DNA of 64,000 bases from Paenibacillus silvisoli (lineage in GTDB: Bacteria; Bacillota; Bacilli; Paenibacillales; Paenibacillaceae), in assembly GCF_030866765.1 (NCBI RefSeq), contig NZ_CP133017.1, positions 652,501-716,500 on the forward strand, in the 5' to 3' direction. Every line of letters begins with the position of its first letter. The stretch's first letter is position 1. The notes under the pieces are model-generated. The model saw nothing but the letters and a program-made list of their open reading frames with translations, did not search any database and was not told where the DNA came from. The translations under genes were made by a program, and so were the position numbers. Shown in pieces: positions 42,537-51,431 of this stretch.

Positions 42537-44297
42537 ATGAGCAGAAAATGGATGAAGTTTATGGCATTGCCCGTAATGGCTGCGATGCTGGTTACGGGTT
42601 GTTCGAACAACAACGGCAATAACGCAAGCAACGATCAAGCTTCCGACGGCGCGAACGGCGGAACGAACAATGCCGCCGCTACGAATGCCGCAGCTAACGC
42701 GACTGACGGCAAGCCGGCAACCTGGATTGCGGACCGCACGATCAAAGGTCTTATTTTCATGGATTCCGACGATTATACCGAGGATATGAACCCTGAGATT
42801 AAAGCGGAAATCCAGAAGAGAACCGGCATCAATTTCGAATTCGAGCTGATGAAGGCCGACCATTCCATCGATGGCTTGATTGCGGGCTTGGCAGCCGGCG
42901 ACCTTCCCGACTTCGTCGCCTTCTACTTGAATAACAGCGGCCGGCCGGAAATGCCGGTCGTGCTGAAAGCGGCGCGCGAGGGCATGTTCACCGATTTAAC
43001 GCCATTATTCAAGGATACGAAAGTGTTCAGCAAATATTTGCAGGACGATTTCCTACCTTCGGATACGAAAAACGGCGTTATGTTCCGTCCGGAATTTAAC
43101 GGCTCGACCTACTTCACTCATATGAACATCGACCGCAACGGCGGCCAAGTGACATGGAGAGGCGTCGGAGGCCCTTATATTCGGAAAGATATCGCGGATC
43201 AGCTAGGCGTTGACCCGCTAAGCATTAAAACAACCGATCAGCTGTATGAGCTGGCGAAGAAAATCAAGGACGGCAACTTCAAGGACGACAACGGCGCGCC
43301 GGTCACGCCGATCGGGCCTCGTTTCTGGGGCGGACGCGAAGTCGGAGCTCTGTTTAACGACCTGGAGTGGGGTGCGGACGATCAGCGCATCAAGCAAACG
43401 AAGGACGGCAAAATCCTTCATGAAGCGCAAACCGATTACGCGATGAAGAAGGTCGAGTACGTTCAGAAGCTGCTTAAAGAAAAGCTGATCCATCCGGAGT
43501 TCTTTACGATGGACGAGAGCCGCTCGACCGAAGGCGCGATCAACGGCACTTGGGGCATTATCGCCGACATGCACAGCTACCAGGATTTTAACCAGAATAT
43601 GCGCTACGTGCCGCTTAGCCCGATTAATCAAGTCGACGGTCCTTACCAGAAGGTCGTCAGCTTCAAGTCCGGCTACTCCGCATGGGCGATTCCGTCCACG
43701 ACCGAGAAGCCCGAGGATATCGTGAAGTTCGCGGATTACTTGGCCAGCCGCGAAGGGAAGCTGCTGTGGAAATACGGCTTGGAAGGCCGCGACTATACGC
43801 TTGACGCGAACGGCAATCCGGTTGTGAAGCAGGAAGTCATCGATCTGAAGGCTCAGGACCCTAATGCGGCGAAGGCGCTCGGATTTGCCGGCGTGGGCAA
43901 TAACTGGGGCGACATCCTTGGCAGCACGGACAACGATAACAAAGCGGACTTCGGCGAAGTGAATTATGGCGATAATGCGAGCGCCAACCAGTTCCCGGCC
44001 GTCGAGAAAATCGCCGAAATGTACGGTCTCGACCAACAGATCAAAGATGCGCGCGTCGTTGACGCTTATCAGCCGACCGCCTTCCTTGGCGAATTCGCTA
44101 ACGGCACGGAGCTGAAAACCGCTTTCGATACCTACAACGACAGCCTGGTTCAGGCTTATTATTCGAAGAGCGCGGACGAGGCGAAGAAAATTTTGGACAG
44201 CGCCTTGAAGCAGATGGAAGCAGCGGGTCTGGATGATTACTTGAAGCTTCTGGCCGACAAGAACGCCGATCCGAAAACGAAAGTGTTGGTCGAGTAG
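42537..44297 (+). CDS. Extracellular solute-binding lipoprotein, LplA-like
   Basis: 586 residues from ATG 42537 (AAAAAGGGG upstream; the frame is open further back but overlaps the permease). Lipobox VTGC near residues 20-23, an Asn/Ala/Gly-rich linker, then a large family 1 binding domain typical of LplA. It binds the solute outside the cell for the 41522/44394 permeases. Neighbouring GDPD and PHP genes hint at a phosphodiester or glycosyl-phosphate ligand; this is inference. Confidence 0.92.
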   Translation: MSRKWMKFMALPVMAAMLVTGCSNNNGNNASNDQASDGANGGTNNAAATNAAANATDGKPATWIADRTIKGLIFMDSDDYTEDMNPEIKAEIQKRTGINFEFELMKADHSIDGLIAGLAAGDLPDFVAFYLNNSGRPEMPVVLKAAREGMFTDLTPLFKDTKVFSKYLQDDFLPSDTKNGVMFRPEFNGSTYFTHMNIDRNGGQVTWRGVGGPYIRKDIADQLGVDPLSIKTTDQLYELAKKIKDGNFKDDNGAPVTPIGPRFWGGREVGALFNDLEWGADDQRIKQTKDGKILHEAQTDYAMKKVEYVQKLLKEKLIHPEFFTMDESRSTEGAINGTWGIIADMHSYQDFNQNMRYVPLSPINQVDGPYQKVVSFKSGYSAWAIPSTTEKPEDIVKFADYLASREGKLLWKYGLEGRDYTLDANGNPVVKQEVIDLKAQDPNAAKALGFAGVGNNWGDILGSTDNDNKADFGEVNYGDNASANQFPAVEKIAEMYGLDQQIKDARVVDAYQPTAFLGEFANGTELKTAFDTYNDSLVQAYYSKSADEAKKILDSALKQMEAAGLDDYLKLLADKNADPKTKVLVE

Positions 44298-44393
44298 ACC
44301 TGGAGTGGCGGTTTCGTCCGCAGCTGGATGAAGCCGCCTTTCATTTCTTCACCGCAGCAATCGCAATCGCTTCGTCATTGGAGGGAGAATGTC

Positions 44394-45302
44394 GTGAACG
44401 AATTTTATAAGCTAAGCATGGGGGAACGGGCATTCCGCATCATCAATTACGCGATCATCATCCTGTTATGCCTCTCGGTCATTCTTCCGTTTCTCAACAT
44501 CTTCGCGCTGGCGTTCAATCCCGGTAAAGACGCGGAGAGAGGGGGCATCTACTTCTGGCCGCGCATCTGGACGCTGGACAATTTCAACAAAGTGTTCGAG
44601 GCCTCCAACATTGCCTCCGCTTTCGGCATTTCGCTCTTTCGCACCATTGTGGGCACGGTTTCCAGCGTCGTGCTGACGGGGATGGCCGCTTACGCGCTCA
44701 AAAGCAAAACGCTTCCGGGCGGAAAGTTTTTCATGATGCTGATTTTCTTCACGATGCTGTTTGGCGGCGGTACGATTCCCTACTATATGCTGCTTTCCAA
44801 TCTCCACTTAACGAACAACATTTGGGTTTATGTCATCCCGAGCTTGTACAGCGCATGGAATTTGATCATTTTTCGGACCTTCTTTCAGCAAATCCACCCG
44901 AGCCTGGAGGAATCGGCCCGAATTGACGGATATAACGACCTCTCGATCTTTATGCGCGTCATAATGCCGCTCAGCCGGCCGGTTATTGCGGTTATCGGTC
45001 TTTTCACGGCCGTTGGCCATTGGAACGACTGGTTTACCGGCGCTTTCTTCGTCCGCAAAGCAAGCCTGAGGCCGCTGTCCACGCTGCTGCAGGAGATGCT
45101 GACCAGCGCGGAAGCGATGCGCAATACGCTGTATCAAGCGGCCGGAACGAACAAGTATCAGCTGCTGGATAAAATCCAGGTGACCGGCAATTCGTTGAAG
45201 ATGGCGACGATCATCGTGGTCGTGGCTCCGATCATCATCATTTATCCGTTCGTTCAGCGGTATTTTGCCAAAGGCGTCATGATCGGCTCGATGAAAGAGT
45301 AG
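44394..45302 (+). CDS. Carbohydrate ABC permease, LplC-like
   Basis: 302 residues from GTG 44394 (GGAGGGAG upstream). Six membrane helices; EAA loop LEESARIDGYNDLSIFMRVIMPLSRP and the C-terminal YPFVQRYFAKGVMIGSMKE fit LplC/YtcP. The gene order permease, binding protein, permease differs from the 12398-16059 module. No ATPase is nearby, as expected for MsmX-dependent importers. Confidence 0.92.
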   Translation: MNEFYKLSMGERAFRIINYAIIILLCLSVILPFLNIFALAFNPGKDAERGGIYFWPRIWTLDNFNKVFEASNIASAFGISLFRTIVGTVSSVVLTGMAAYALKSKTLPGGKFFMMLIFFTMLFGGGTIPYYMLLSNLHLTNNIWVYVIPSLYSAWNLIIFRTFFQQIHPSLEESARIDGYNDLSIFMRVIMPLSRPVIAVIGLFTAVGHWNDWFTGAFFVRKASLRPLSTLLQEMLTSAEAMRNTLYQAAGTNKYQLLDKIQVTGNSLKMATIIVVVAPIIIIYPFVQRYFAKGVMIGSMKE

Positions 45303-45324
45303 GCCTAAGAAGAGGAGGGAACGG

Positions 45325-46209
45325 ATGAAGATCTTGAATCCCTATGAAGGAGCCGGAACGTGGCTGAAAGGCAGCTTTCACAATCACACGAACAACAGCG
45401 ATGGCTGGTTTCCGCTTGAAACGGTGTATAACATGTACGGCGGGTATGATTTTCTCGGCATCTCCGACCACGACAAAATAACGAAGCATGAAGGCGACGC
45501 GCGGATCCGGACGCTGTTCGATGCCATCGAGGTGAGCAGTCCGCAGACGCACATGCTGCTTGTCCATCCGCCGCTTTCGCTGTTGGATGGCTACAGTAAT
45601 GCGTTTACGATCGACAATTACCAGCGCTTGACCGATATAACGGTGCAAAACGGCGGCTTCGCGGTGCTGGTCCATCCGAACCGGTTCTTCTCGAACTATT
45701 GGCTGCTGGAGGACATGCTGCGGCTGGAGCGCTACATCGGCATTGAGGTGTTCAACGGTGACGGCAATCCGGAATACGATATCGCCTTCGATAAATGGGA
45801 TGCGCTGCTGACGGCAGGGCGCAGAGTCTGGGGCTTCGGCAATGACGATTCCCATGTCTACGGGCAGGAAAAACGGGCATGGAACGTGGTGCTGGCGGAG
45901 TCGAATACGCGCGAGGCCATCCTCGAAGCGATCAAACTAGGCCGTTTCTACGTGTCTACCGGCTACGGCTTCGATGCGATTCGCACGGAAGGGAACGCCA
46001 TTGTGTACGAGCTTCGTTCGAACGAGCTGCTCGACAAGATGTATAAGTATGCCACCGTCTTTGGCCGGGACGGCAAGGTGCTGCAGGAGACGACCGGAAG
46101 AATCAAACAAGTGCGTTACGCATGCAAGGGCGACGAAGGGTATGTCCGGCTGGCCGTTTATTTGGAAGGCGGTTATGCCGCGTTCTCGCAGCCGTTGTTT
46201 ATTGAGTAG
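45325..46209 (+). CDS. PHP-domain phosphoesterase
   Basis: 294 residues. The first PHP motif FHNHTNNSDG gives His19, His21 and Asp26; ISDHDKIT supplies further metal ligands, and FGNDDSH near residue 175 closes the site. PHP proteins hydrolyse phosphomonoesters or diesters with a trinuclear metal site. The C-terminal 90 residues form a probable beta-rich extension. It follows the transporter by 22 bases behind GAGGAGGG, suggesting that it acts on an imported phosphorylated compound in the cytosol. Confidence 0.85.
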   Translation: MKILNPYEGAGTWLKGSFHNHTNNSDGWFPLETVYNMYGGYDFLGISDHDKITKHEGDARIRTLFDAIEVSSPQTHMLLVHPPLSLLDGYSNAFTIDNYQRLTDITVQNGGFAVLVHPNRFFSNYWLLEDMLRLERYIGIEVFNGDGNPEYDIAFDKWDALLTAGRRVWGFGNDDSHVYGQEKRAWNVVLAESNTREAILEAIKLGRFYVSTGYGFDAIRTEGNAIVYELRSNELLDKMYKYATVFGRDGKVLQETTGRIKQVRYACKGDEGYVRLAVYLEGGYAAFSQPLFIE

Positions 46210-46286
46210 CTTGAAGGAATTGTAGAACGCGTGGCGAAAAAGTGGCGAAGGCACTACATTGCAATCTTTAGCAAAGGGTGAGCAGC

Positions 46287-47300
46287 GTGCAACCGAAAAT
46301 CAAAGACGTGGCGCGTCATGCAGGCGTGTCGGTGACAACCGTGTCCCGTGTCCTGAATGGCGAAAAATATGTCAAGGACGACCTGAAGCTTAAAGTGAAT
46401 AACGCCATCCAGGAGTTGGGGTACGCGCCGAGCCATATTGCCCGTAGTTTGGTACGCAACAAAACGAACCTGATCGGGGTCATCGTGCCGGATATCACTT
46501 CGTTCTTCTATGCGACCATTCTGAGCAGCATCGAGGAAGCGGCCAGCGAGAACGACTACAGCTTGCTGGTGTGCAATATTAGCGAAGATATCGATAAAGA
46601 ATTCAAATATTTGAACGTGTTTCAAGAAATGCGCGTGGAAGGCATCATTATCATGCACGAGAAAATCAACGAGGAAATCCGCAATTTGATCCACAAGATG
46701 AACATTCCGGTTATTTTCTCGAGCGTGAAGCCGATGGATCAGCAGTTCGTGTCGGTTATCGTGGACGATTACAAGGCGGCGTACGACGCGACGACGTATT
46801 TGATCGAGCTGGGTCATCGCGATATCGGCTTTATCGGCGGCGATATGCGGGATATTACGTCCGGGCAAAATCGTTACAGCGGCTACCGGAACGCGCTCAC
46901 CGATCGCGGGATCAAAATCGTCTACGAGCATATCCGATTCGGCGATTACAAGGTTCGCAGCGGCTACGAGCAAATGAACGATCTGCTGCGGGCCAAACGG
47001 CGGCCTACCGCGATATTCGCCGTCAGCGACGATATGGCGCTCGGCGCGATGAATTGCATACACGACCACGGCCTTCGGGTGCCGGAGGACGTATCGGTCA
47101 TGGGCTTCGACGGCAGCCAGCTGACGGAGCTGGTGCGCCCGACGCTGACCTCCATGGAGCAGCCGATTCACGATATGGGGCGCGTGACGATGAAGGCGCT
47201 GCTGCATCATATTTCGACCGGCGAGGTTCCGGACGAAGATATCGTCATGGAGCATCGTTTGGCCGAGCGGCAAAGCTGCAGGAGACGGGAAACGGACTAA
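46287..47300 (+). CDS. LacI-family transcriptional regulator
   Basis: 337 residues from GTG 46287 (AAAGGG eight bases upstream; GTG 46278 overlaps that site). Helix-turn-helix IKDVARHAGVSVTTVSRVLNGEKYV, then a sugar-sensor core. It lies inside the second cluster and is the likely reader of the CTGGTA-type operators A-C. The recognition helix differs from that of the other LacI protein at 37828, consistent with a different operator class. Confidence 0.92.
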   Translation: MQPKIKDVARHAGVSVTTVSRVLNGEKYVKDDLKLKVNNAIQELGYAPSHIARSLVRNKTNLIGVIVPDITSFFYATILSSIEEAASENDYSLLVCNISEDIDKEFKYLNVFQEMRVEGIIIMHEKINEEIRNLIHKMNIPVIFSSVKPMDQQFVSVIVDDYKAAYDATTYLIELGHRDIGFIGGDMRDITSGQNRYSGYRNALTDRGIKIVYEHIRFGDYKVRSGYEQMNDLLRAKRRPTAIFAVSDDMALGAMNCIHDHGLRVPEDVSVMGFDGSQLTELVRPTLTSMEQPIHDMGRVTMKALLHHISTGEVPDEDIVMEHRLAERQSCRRRETD

Positions 47301-47337
47301 ACAAGCGAATCACGGACTGGATGGAGATGAGGAACGA

Positions 47338-48294
47338 TTGAAAGCATACGATGCGGTTGTGATCGGAGACGCAAACATCGATTTAGTCGTTGCCGGCTGC
47401 AATGAGCTGCCGGCGCCGGGCCAAGAGGTTCACGTCCATGACATGACCATCCATGTCGGCGGCGGCGCGGCATTGTTTACGCTGGCCTTGGCTAAGCTTG
47501 GCTTGAAGCTGGCGTTTAACGGCGTCCTGGGCGGGGACGGCTTCGGACAGTTTATCCGGGATCAGTTCTCCCGCTATGGAATCGATACCAGCTACATTCG
47601 GGAGAGCAGCAGGAATACGGGCATCTCCATTGCGATCAACCCGGAGAAGGACCGCTCCTTCATCACCTACACCGGCTCTAATGCGGAGCTCAGCCTGCAG
47701 GAGCTGAGCATGGAAAGCGTCAAACGAGGCCGCCATGTGCATCTGACGGGTTATCAAGGCAGCCGGAACCATGCAAGCTTCATGAAGGCGATCCAAAGCG
47801 TGAAAGCGCTCGGCGTCACGACCTCGATCGATGTCGGCTGGGACGAGACGGGCGAGTGGTATAAAGGCATTTACGAGCTGATGCGCGAAGTCGACGTGTT
47901 CTTCATGAACGAGGTGGAGGCGCAGCAATATACGGGCCTAAGCCCGATGAAGGATTGTATCCGCGAACTGGCCCGGCACAGCAAGCATATCGTGCTGAAG
48001 CTAGGCGCGGCAGGCGCCGCCGCTTCGGTCGGCGGACGGACGGTCTTTCGCTCGGGGTTCCGGGTGCCCGTCGTGGATACGACAGGCGCGGGGGATTCAT
48101 TTAACGCCGGTTATATGTACGGCTTCTTAAACGGACAGCCGGCCGAGCAGTGCCTGCTTTACGGCAACGCCTGCGGCGCCTTGTCGGTCAGCCGCAGCGG
48201 CGGAAGCACGGGCGCGCCGGACCGCGTGGCGCTGGAGCGTTTCATTGCGGAGAAGGCCAATCTCACGACCGATCGTTGGGAGGCCGCCCAATAA
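47338..48294 (+). CDS. PfkB-family carbohydrate kinase
   Basis: 318 residues, TTG start behind GATGAGGAA. PfkB signatures: GDANIDLVVAG at the start, HVGGGAALFTLALAKLGL, and the catalytic TTGAGDSFNAGYMYG near residues 243-257. It would phosphorylate a sugar or nucleoside produced by the cluster. It is clearly distinct from IolC. It lies 37 bases after the LacI gene, in the same direction. Confidence 0.9.
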   Translation: MKAYDAVVIGDANIDLVVAGCNELPAPGQEVHVHDMTIHVGGGAALFTLALAKLGLKLAFNGVLGGDGFGQFIRDQFSRYGIDTSYIRESSRNTGISIAINPEKDRSFITYTGSNAELSLQELSMESVKRGRHVHLTGYQGSRNHASFMKAIQSVKALGVTTSIDVGWDETGEWYKGIYELMREVDVFFMNEVEAQQYTGLSPMKDCIRELARHSKHIVLKLGAAGAAASVGGRTVFRSGFRVPVVDTTGAGDSFNAGYMYGFLNGQPAEQCLLYGNACGALSVSRSGGSTGAPDRVALERFIAEKANLTTDRWEAAQ

Positions 48295-48328
48295 GGGCAG
48301 CGGCGGATCGGCGATTTGGCGGGATGGA

Positions 48329-49840
48329 ATGGATTCTAGGCGGAAGAGGTGTCGGCATTTGGGTTGTGACGTCATGTTTCAGGCGGGGCTTGCCAAGGCG
48401 AATCAGAAGACGCTGATCATTCCGGTTAGCACGGAAGGGCTGGCGGATTTGGCGAAATCGCGAACCCGTTTCGACGGGGGCGCGCTGCTGCCGCATATGG
48501 CCTTAAGGCATGCGGTAACATGGTTTTACGGGTATGCCGGCGAGCCGGACATCCTGCTTGTCGGCTTGGGCGAAGCAGCTAAGGTTCAGCCGTTATTTAT
48601 CCGCGAGGCGGCAGGCAGCGCGGGCCGCTCCGTGCTGCAAAATGGCCGAACGGACGCATTCGTTTCCTTCGAAGCGCTCCCTTCGGCCGGGCGATCCGGC
48701 GGCTGCGATCCGGAGGATGTCTCGGCTTGGGTCGAAGGCTGGCTGCTCGGCACGTACGCATTCGATAAATACAAAGCAAAGCAGGCTGAAACGAATAGCA
48801 TGCGCGTTCATTTGGACTGCGGCGATGGCCCGGAATGGCAGGAGGCAGTTCGGCTCGGACGCATTCGCGCCGAGGGGACTCTCTGGGCACGCGATCTGGC
48901 CAATGAGCCCCCTAACTATTTGCGCCCGCGCGACTTGGCGGAGCGGGCGGCTGCGCGCTTTGCCGGTACGCAAGCCGCGGTGAACGTTTATGAAGGCGAG
49001 CAGCTGGAACGAATGGGTTTCGCCGGCTTGGCGGCCGTCGGGAAAGGCAGCGCGTATCCGCCTGTTATGATCGAGATCCGGTATTGCACCGATGCCGCGA
49101 AGCCGCTCACCGCGCTGATCGGCAAGGGCATTACCTTCGATACGGGCGGCATCAGCTTGAAACGCGATCATGACATCAGCGATATGCGCATGGATATGGC
49201 CGGCGCGGCAGGCGTGCTCGGCGCGCTGGATATTTTGGTGCGCGGCGGCGCTCCCGCCAATGTCGCGGTGCTGGTGCCGGCGGCGGAGAACACTCCGTCC
49301 GACCGTTCGCTGCTGCCGGGCGAGGTGATCCGGTATGCGAACGGCGTCACCGTGCAGGTCGGCAATACGGATTCGGAGGGACGGCTGATTTTGGCGGATA
49401 CGCTGATTTACGCCCGTCAGATTGGAGCGGTCGAAGCGGTCGATATGGCTACGCTCACGTATTACGTCGTTGGTGCGCTCGGTTCGAAGGTTGCCGGAAT
49501 CTTAGGCGACCATGAACTGGCGCAGGCGCTTCGATCCGCGGGCGAGCCGTTCGGCGAACGGGTGTGGCAGCTGCCGCTCGTCGATGACTACGAAGCGTAC
49601 TTGGACAGCGATTACGCCGATACGAGCAATATCAGCAAAGTCGGTGAGGCCGGTACGATTACCGCGGCGCTGTTTCTGCGGAAGTTCGTTCATCCCGATT
49701 TAAGGTGGGCGCATATCGATATGAATGGCCCTAAGGCATCGTCCTCCGCGAAAGGCGAGCTCGCGGCCGGAGCGACGGGCTACGGCGCACGGATGCTGGC
49801 CGCTTATTTGACGGGGAGCCCGCGGCAGGGGGAGTCATAA
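48329..49840 (+). CDS. M17 leucyl aminopeptidase family protein
   Basis: About 504 residues from ATG 48329; TTG 48359 with AGAGG nine bases upstream is an equally good start. The C-terminal catalytic domain has the M17 metal-site signatures GKGITFDTGGISLK, MRMDMAGAAGV and NTDSEGRL (the family form is NTDAEGRL). The N-terminal domain is divergent. It hydrolyses N-terminal residues of peptides in the cytosol with two divalent metals. Its place at the end of a sugar cluster may be incidental. Confidence 0.88.
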   Translation: MDSRRKRCRHLGCDVMFQAGLAKANQKTLIIPVSTEGLADLAKSRTRFDGGALLPHMALRHAVTWFYGYAGEPDILLVGLGEAAKVQPLFIREAAGSAGRSVLQNGRTDAFVSFEALPSAGRSGGCDPEDVSAWVEGWLLGTYAFDKYKAKQAETNSMRVHLDCGDGPEWQEAVRLGRIRAEGTLWARDLANEPPNYLRPRDLAERAAARFAGTQAAVNVYEGEQLERMGFAGLAAVGKGSAYPPVMIEIRYCTDAAKPLTALIGKGITFDTGGISLKRDHDISDMRMDMAGAAGVLGALDILVRGGAPANVAVLVPAAENTPSDRSLLPGEVIRYANGVTVQVGNTDSEGRLILADTLIYARQIGAVEAVDMATLTYYVVGALGSKVAGILGDHELAQALRSAGEPFGERVWQLPLVDDYEAYLDSDYADTSNISKVGEAGTITAALFLRKFVHPDLRWAHIDMNGPKASSSAKGELAAGATGYGARMLAAYLTGSPRQGES

Positions 49841-49918
49841 ATTCATACGAATTTCACTGTCCATGCCAAAAGGATCCAGTTATAATAGTGCTAACGAGAC
49901 GAGCATGGGAGTGGGCAG

Positions 49919-50203
49919 ATGAATTATTCCGGAAATTTAACTGTTATCAATGTAATGGAACCGATTGTGGCGGATGTGCTCGAGGAGCATTATGTGCGCG
50001 CGGGCATACTCAAGTGCACCTGCGATCGCTGCAAGCTGGACATTCTACTGCTGACGCTTAATCATCTTCCTTCCCGGTATACGTCTTCCCAAGAGGGGGA
50101 GGCCTATATTAAGGCGCTCTATATGAACCCGCAGCATCAGTCCGACGTGCTCCGCGAAATTACGGAATCCGTCAAGATCATTGAGAACAAGCCCAATCAT
50201 TAA
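49919..50203 (+). CDS. ComFB-family late competence protein
   Basis: 94 residues matching ComFB: NVMEPIVADVLEEHY, the Cys cluster CTCDRC (Cys33, 35, 38), DILLLTLNHLPSRY and EGEAYIK. ComFB is a small dimer of unclear biochemical role in competence operons and has been linked to cyclic-di-nucleotide binding in relatives. Here it is a single gene with its own -10 box (TATAAT, 49881-49886) and terminator, away from comFA/comFC. The start follows GGGAGTGGG. Confidence 0.85.
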   Translation: MNYSGNLTVINVMEPIVADVLEEHYVRAGILKCTCDRCKLDILLLTLNHLPSRYTSSQEGEAYIKALYMNPQHQSDVLREITESVKIIENKPNH

Positions 50204-50210
50204 TGCGGGT

Positions 50211-50249
50211 AAAAGCCATCCGATCGTCATCGTTCGGGTGGCTTTTTTT
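50211..50249 (+). terminator. Terminator of the ComFB gene
   Basis: AAAAGCCATCCGA pairs with TCGGGTGGCTTTT, followed by a T run. Confidence 0.9.
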
Positions 50250-50251
50250 GC

Positions 50252-50297
50252 AATTCTAAGCATTTATATGTTTCACGTTATAAATAAGCTTAGAATT
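50252..50297. repeat. 46-bp perfect-armed inverted repeat
   Basis: AATTCTAAGC (50252-50261) and GCTTAGAATT (50288-50297) are exact inverses, and inside them ATTTATA (50262-50268) pairs with TATAAAT (50279-50285), leaving a ten-base loop and two unpaired bases. The AT-rich arms contrast with the GC-rich surroundings. There is no coding potential. Confidence 0.75.
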
Positions 50298-50417
50298 CTC
50301 CGGAATGAGACTTTCTGCGCCGCCAAGAGGACGGCGACAGCCATTTCACCTTGGAAGCCGAAGAGAAGTATGGCAAGATAGAAGCATCTGCAGCTTCATC
50401 GAAAAGGAGAGGAAAAG

Positions 50418-51296
50418 ATGCGTCAAGTGCTTGTGCTGGGAGGCACGCGTTTTTTTGGGAAAAAGCTGGTCGAACGTCTATTGGAGGCCGGCGATGAGGT
50501 GACGATCGTCACGCGGGGCGCGCATGCGCATCCGTTCGGCGAACGCGTGAAGCATCTGAAGGTGGACCGGACGGATGCGGAACAATTGGCCACCGCAATC
50601 GGGGAGGCGCGGTACGACGTCGTCTACGATAATATTTGCTATATGCCGAAGGAAGCCGAAGAGTCGGTCAAGCTGTTCGCGGGCCGCGCGGGCAAGTACA
50701 TCGTGACCTCCACGCTCAGCGTTTATCCGTTCGGGGAGCCGCGCAAGACGGAGGCGTTCTTCGATTCGCAAACGTATCCGATTCCGAAGCCATATCCGGA
50801 TGATATCCATTACGGAGAAGGCAAGCGGCTGGTAGAAGCGGTATTTTTCCAAAAGGCTTCGTTCCCCGTTGCGGCCGTTCGTTTCCCGATCGTGCTGGGC
50901 GAGGATGACTATACGCGGCGGCTGCATTTTCACGTGGAGCATGTGCAGCAGGGACTGCCGCTCGGCATTCCGAACGCGGATGCGGCGATGTCCTTCATAG
51001 ATGCGGACGAGGCGGCGTCGTTTCTGGACTGGCTCGGCCGGACTCCGGAGGCGACCGGGCCGTTCAATGCTTGCTCCCGCGGCGAAATTTCGCCCGGCGC
51101 CATTGTGGCGCTGATCGAGCAGGCGACCGGCAAGACGGCTTATGTCGCGCTCGAAACCGACGAGCCGCACAGCTCGCCGTTCGGCGTGCCGGAGCCATGG
51201 TACATGGATATTGCCAAAGCGGAGGAGGCCGGCTACCGGTTCCGGGAACTGACGGATTGGCTGCCGCCGCTTATTGCGAAATTAGCTAGCGAATAG
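50418..51296 (+). CDS. NAD-dependent epimerase/dehydratase family protein
   Basis: 292 residues of the atypical extended SDR family. Cofactor loop VLGGTRFFGKKLVERLL at residues 6-22, the strand YDVVYDNICYMP, then an STLSVYPFG segment where the catalytic Ser/Tyr would lie; the usual YxxxK is replaced by YGEGKRLVE (Tyr, Lys present). Relatives act on nucleotide sugars or are chloroplast RNA-binding-like. The start follows AAAGGAGAGG. It is a single gene with a terminator. Confidence 0.85.
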   Translation: MRQVLVLGGTRFFGKKLVERLLEAGDEVTIVTRGAHAHPFGERVKHLKVDRTDAEQLATAIGEARYDVVYDNICYMPKEAEESVKLFAGRAGKYIVTSTLSVYPFGEPRKTEAFFDSQTYPIPKPYPDDIHYGEGKRLVEAVFFQKASFPVAAVRFPIVLGEDDYTRRLHFHVEHVQQGLPLGIPNADAAMSFIDADEAASFLDWLGRTPEATGPFNACSRGEISPGAIVALIEQATGKTAYVALETDEPHSSPFGVPEPWYMDIAKAEEAGYRFRELTDWLPPLIAKLASE

Positions 51297-51350
51297 AAGG
51301 AGCTGCCGGGCGTCGCGGGAAGGATGCGATGCCTGGCGGCTTCTTTTTTT
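51297..51350 (+). terminator. Terminator of the epimerase gene
   Basis: Long imperfect stem between AAGGAGCTGCCGGGC and GCCTGGCGGCTTCTT, followed by T residues. Confidence 0.8.
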
Positions 51351-51431
51351 CTTGGCGCGGATTTATATTAACTGGAAAAGCCGTCCATACTACTTCGGAA
51401 GATGATCGTTGCAGATGGAGGGCTGGGCTAT

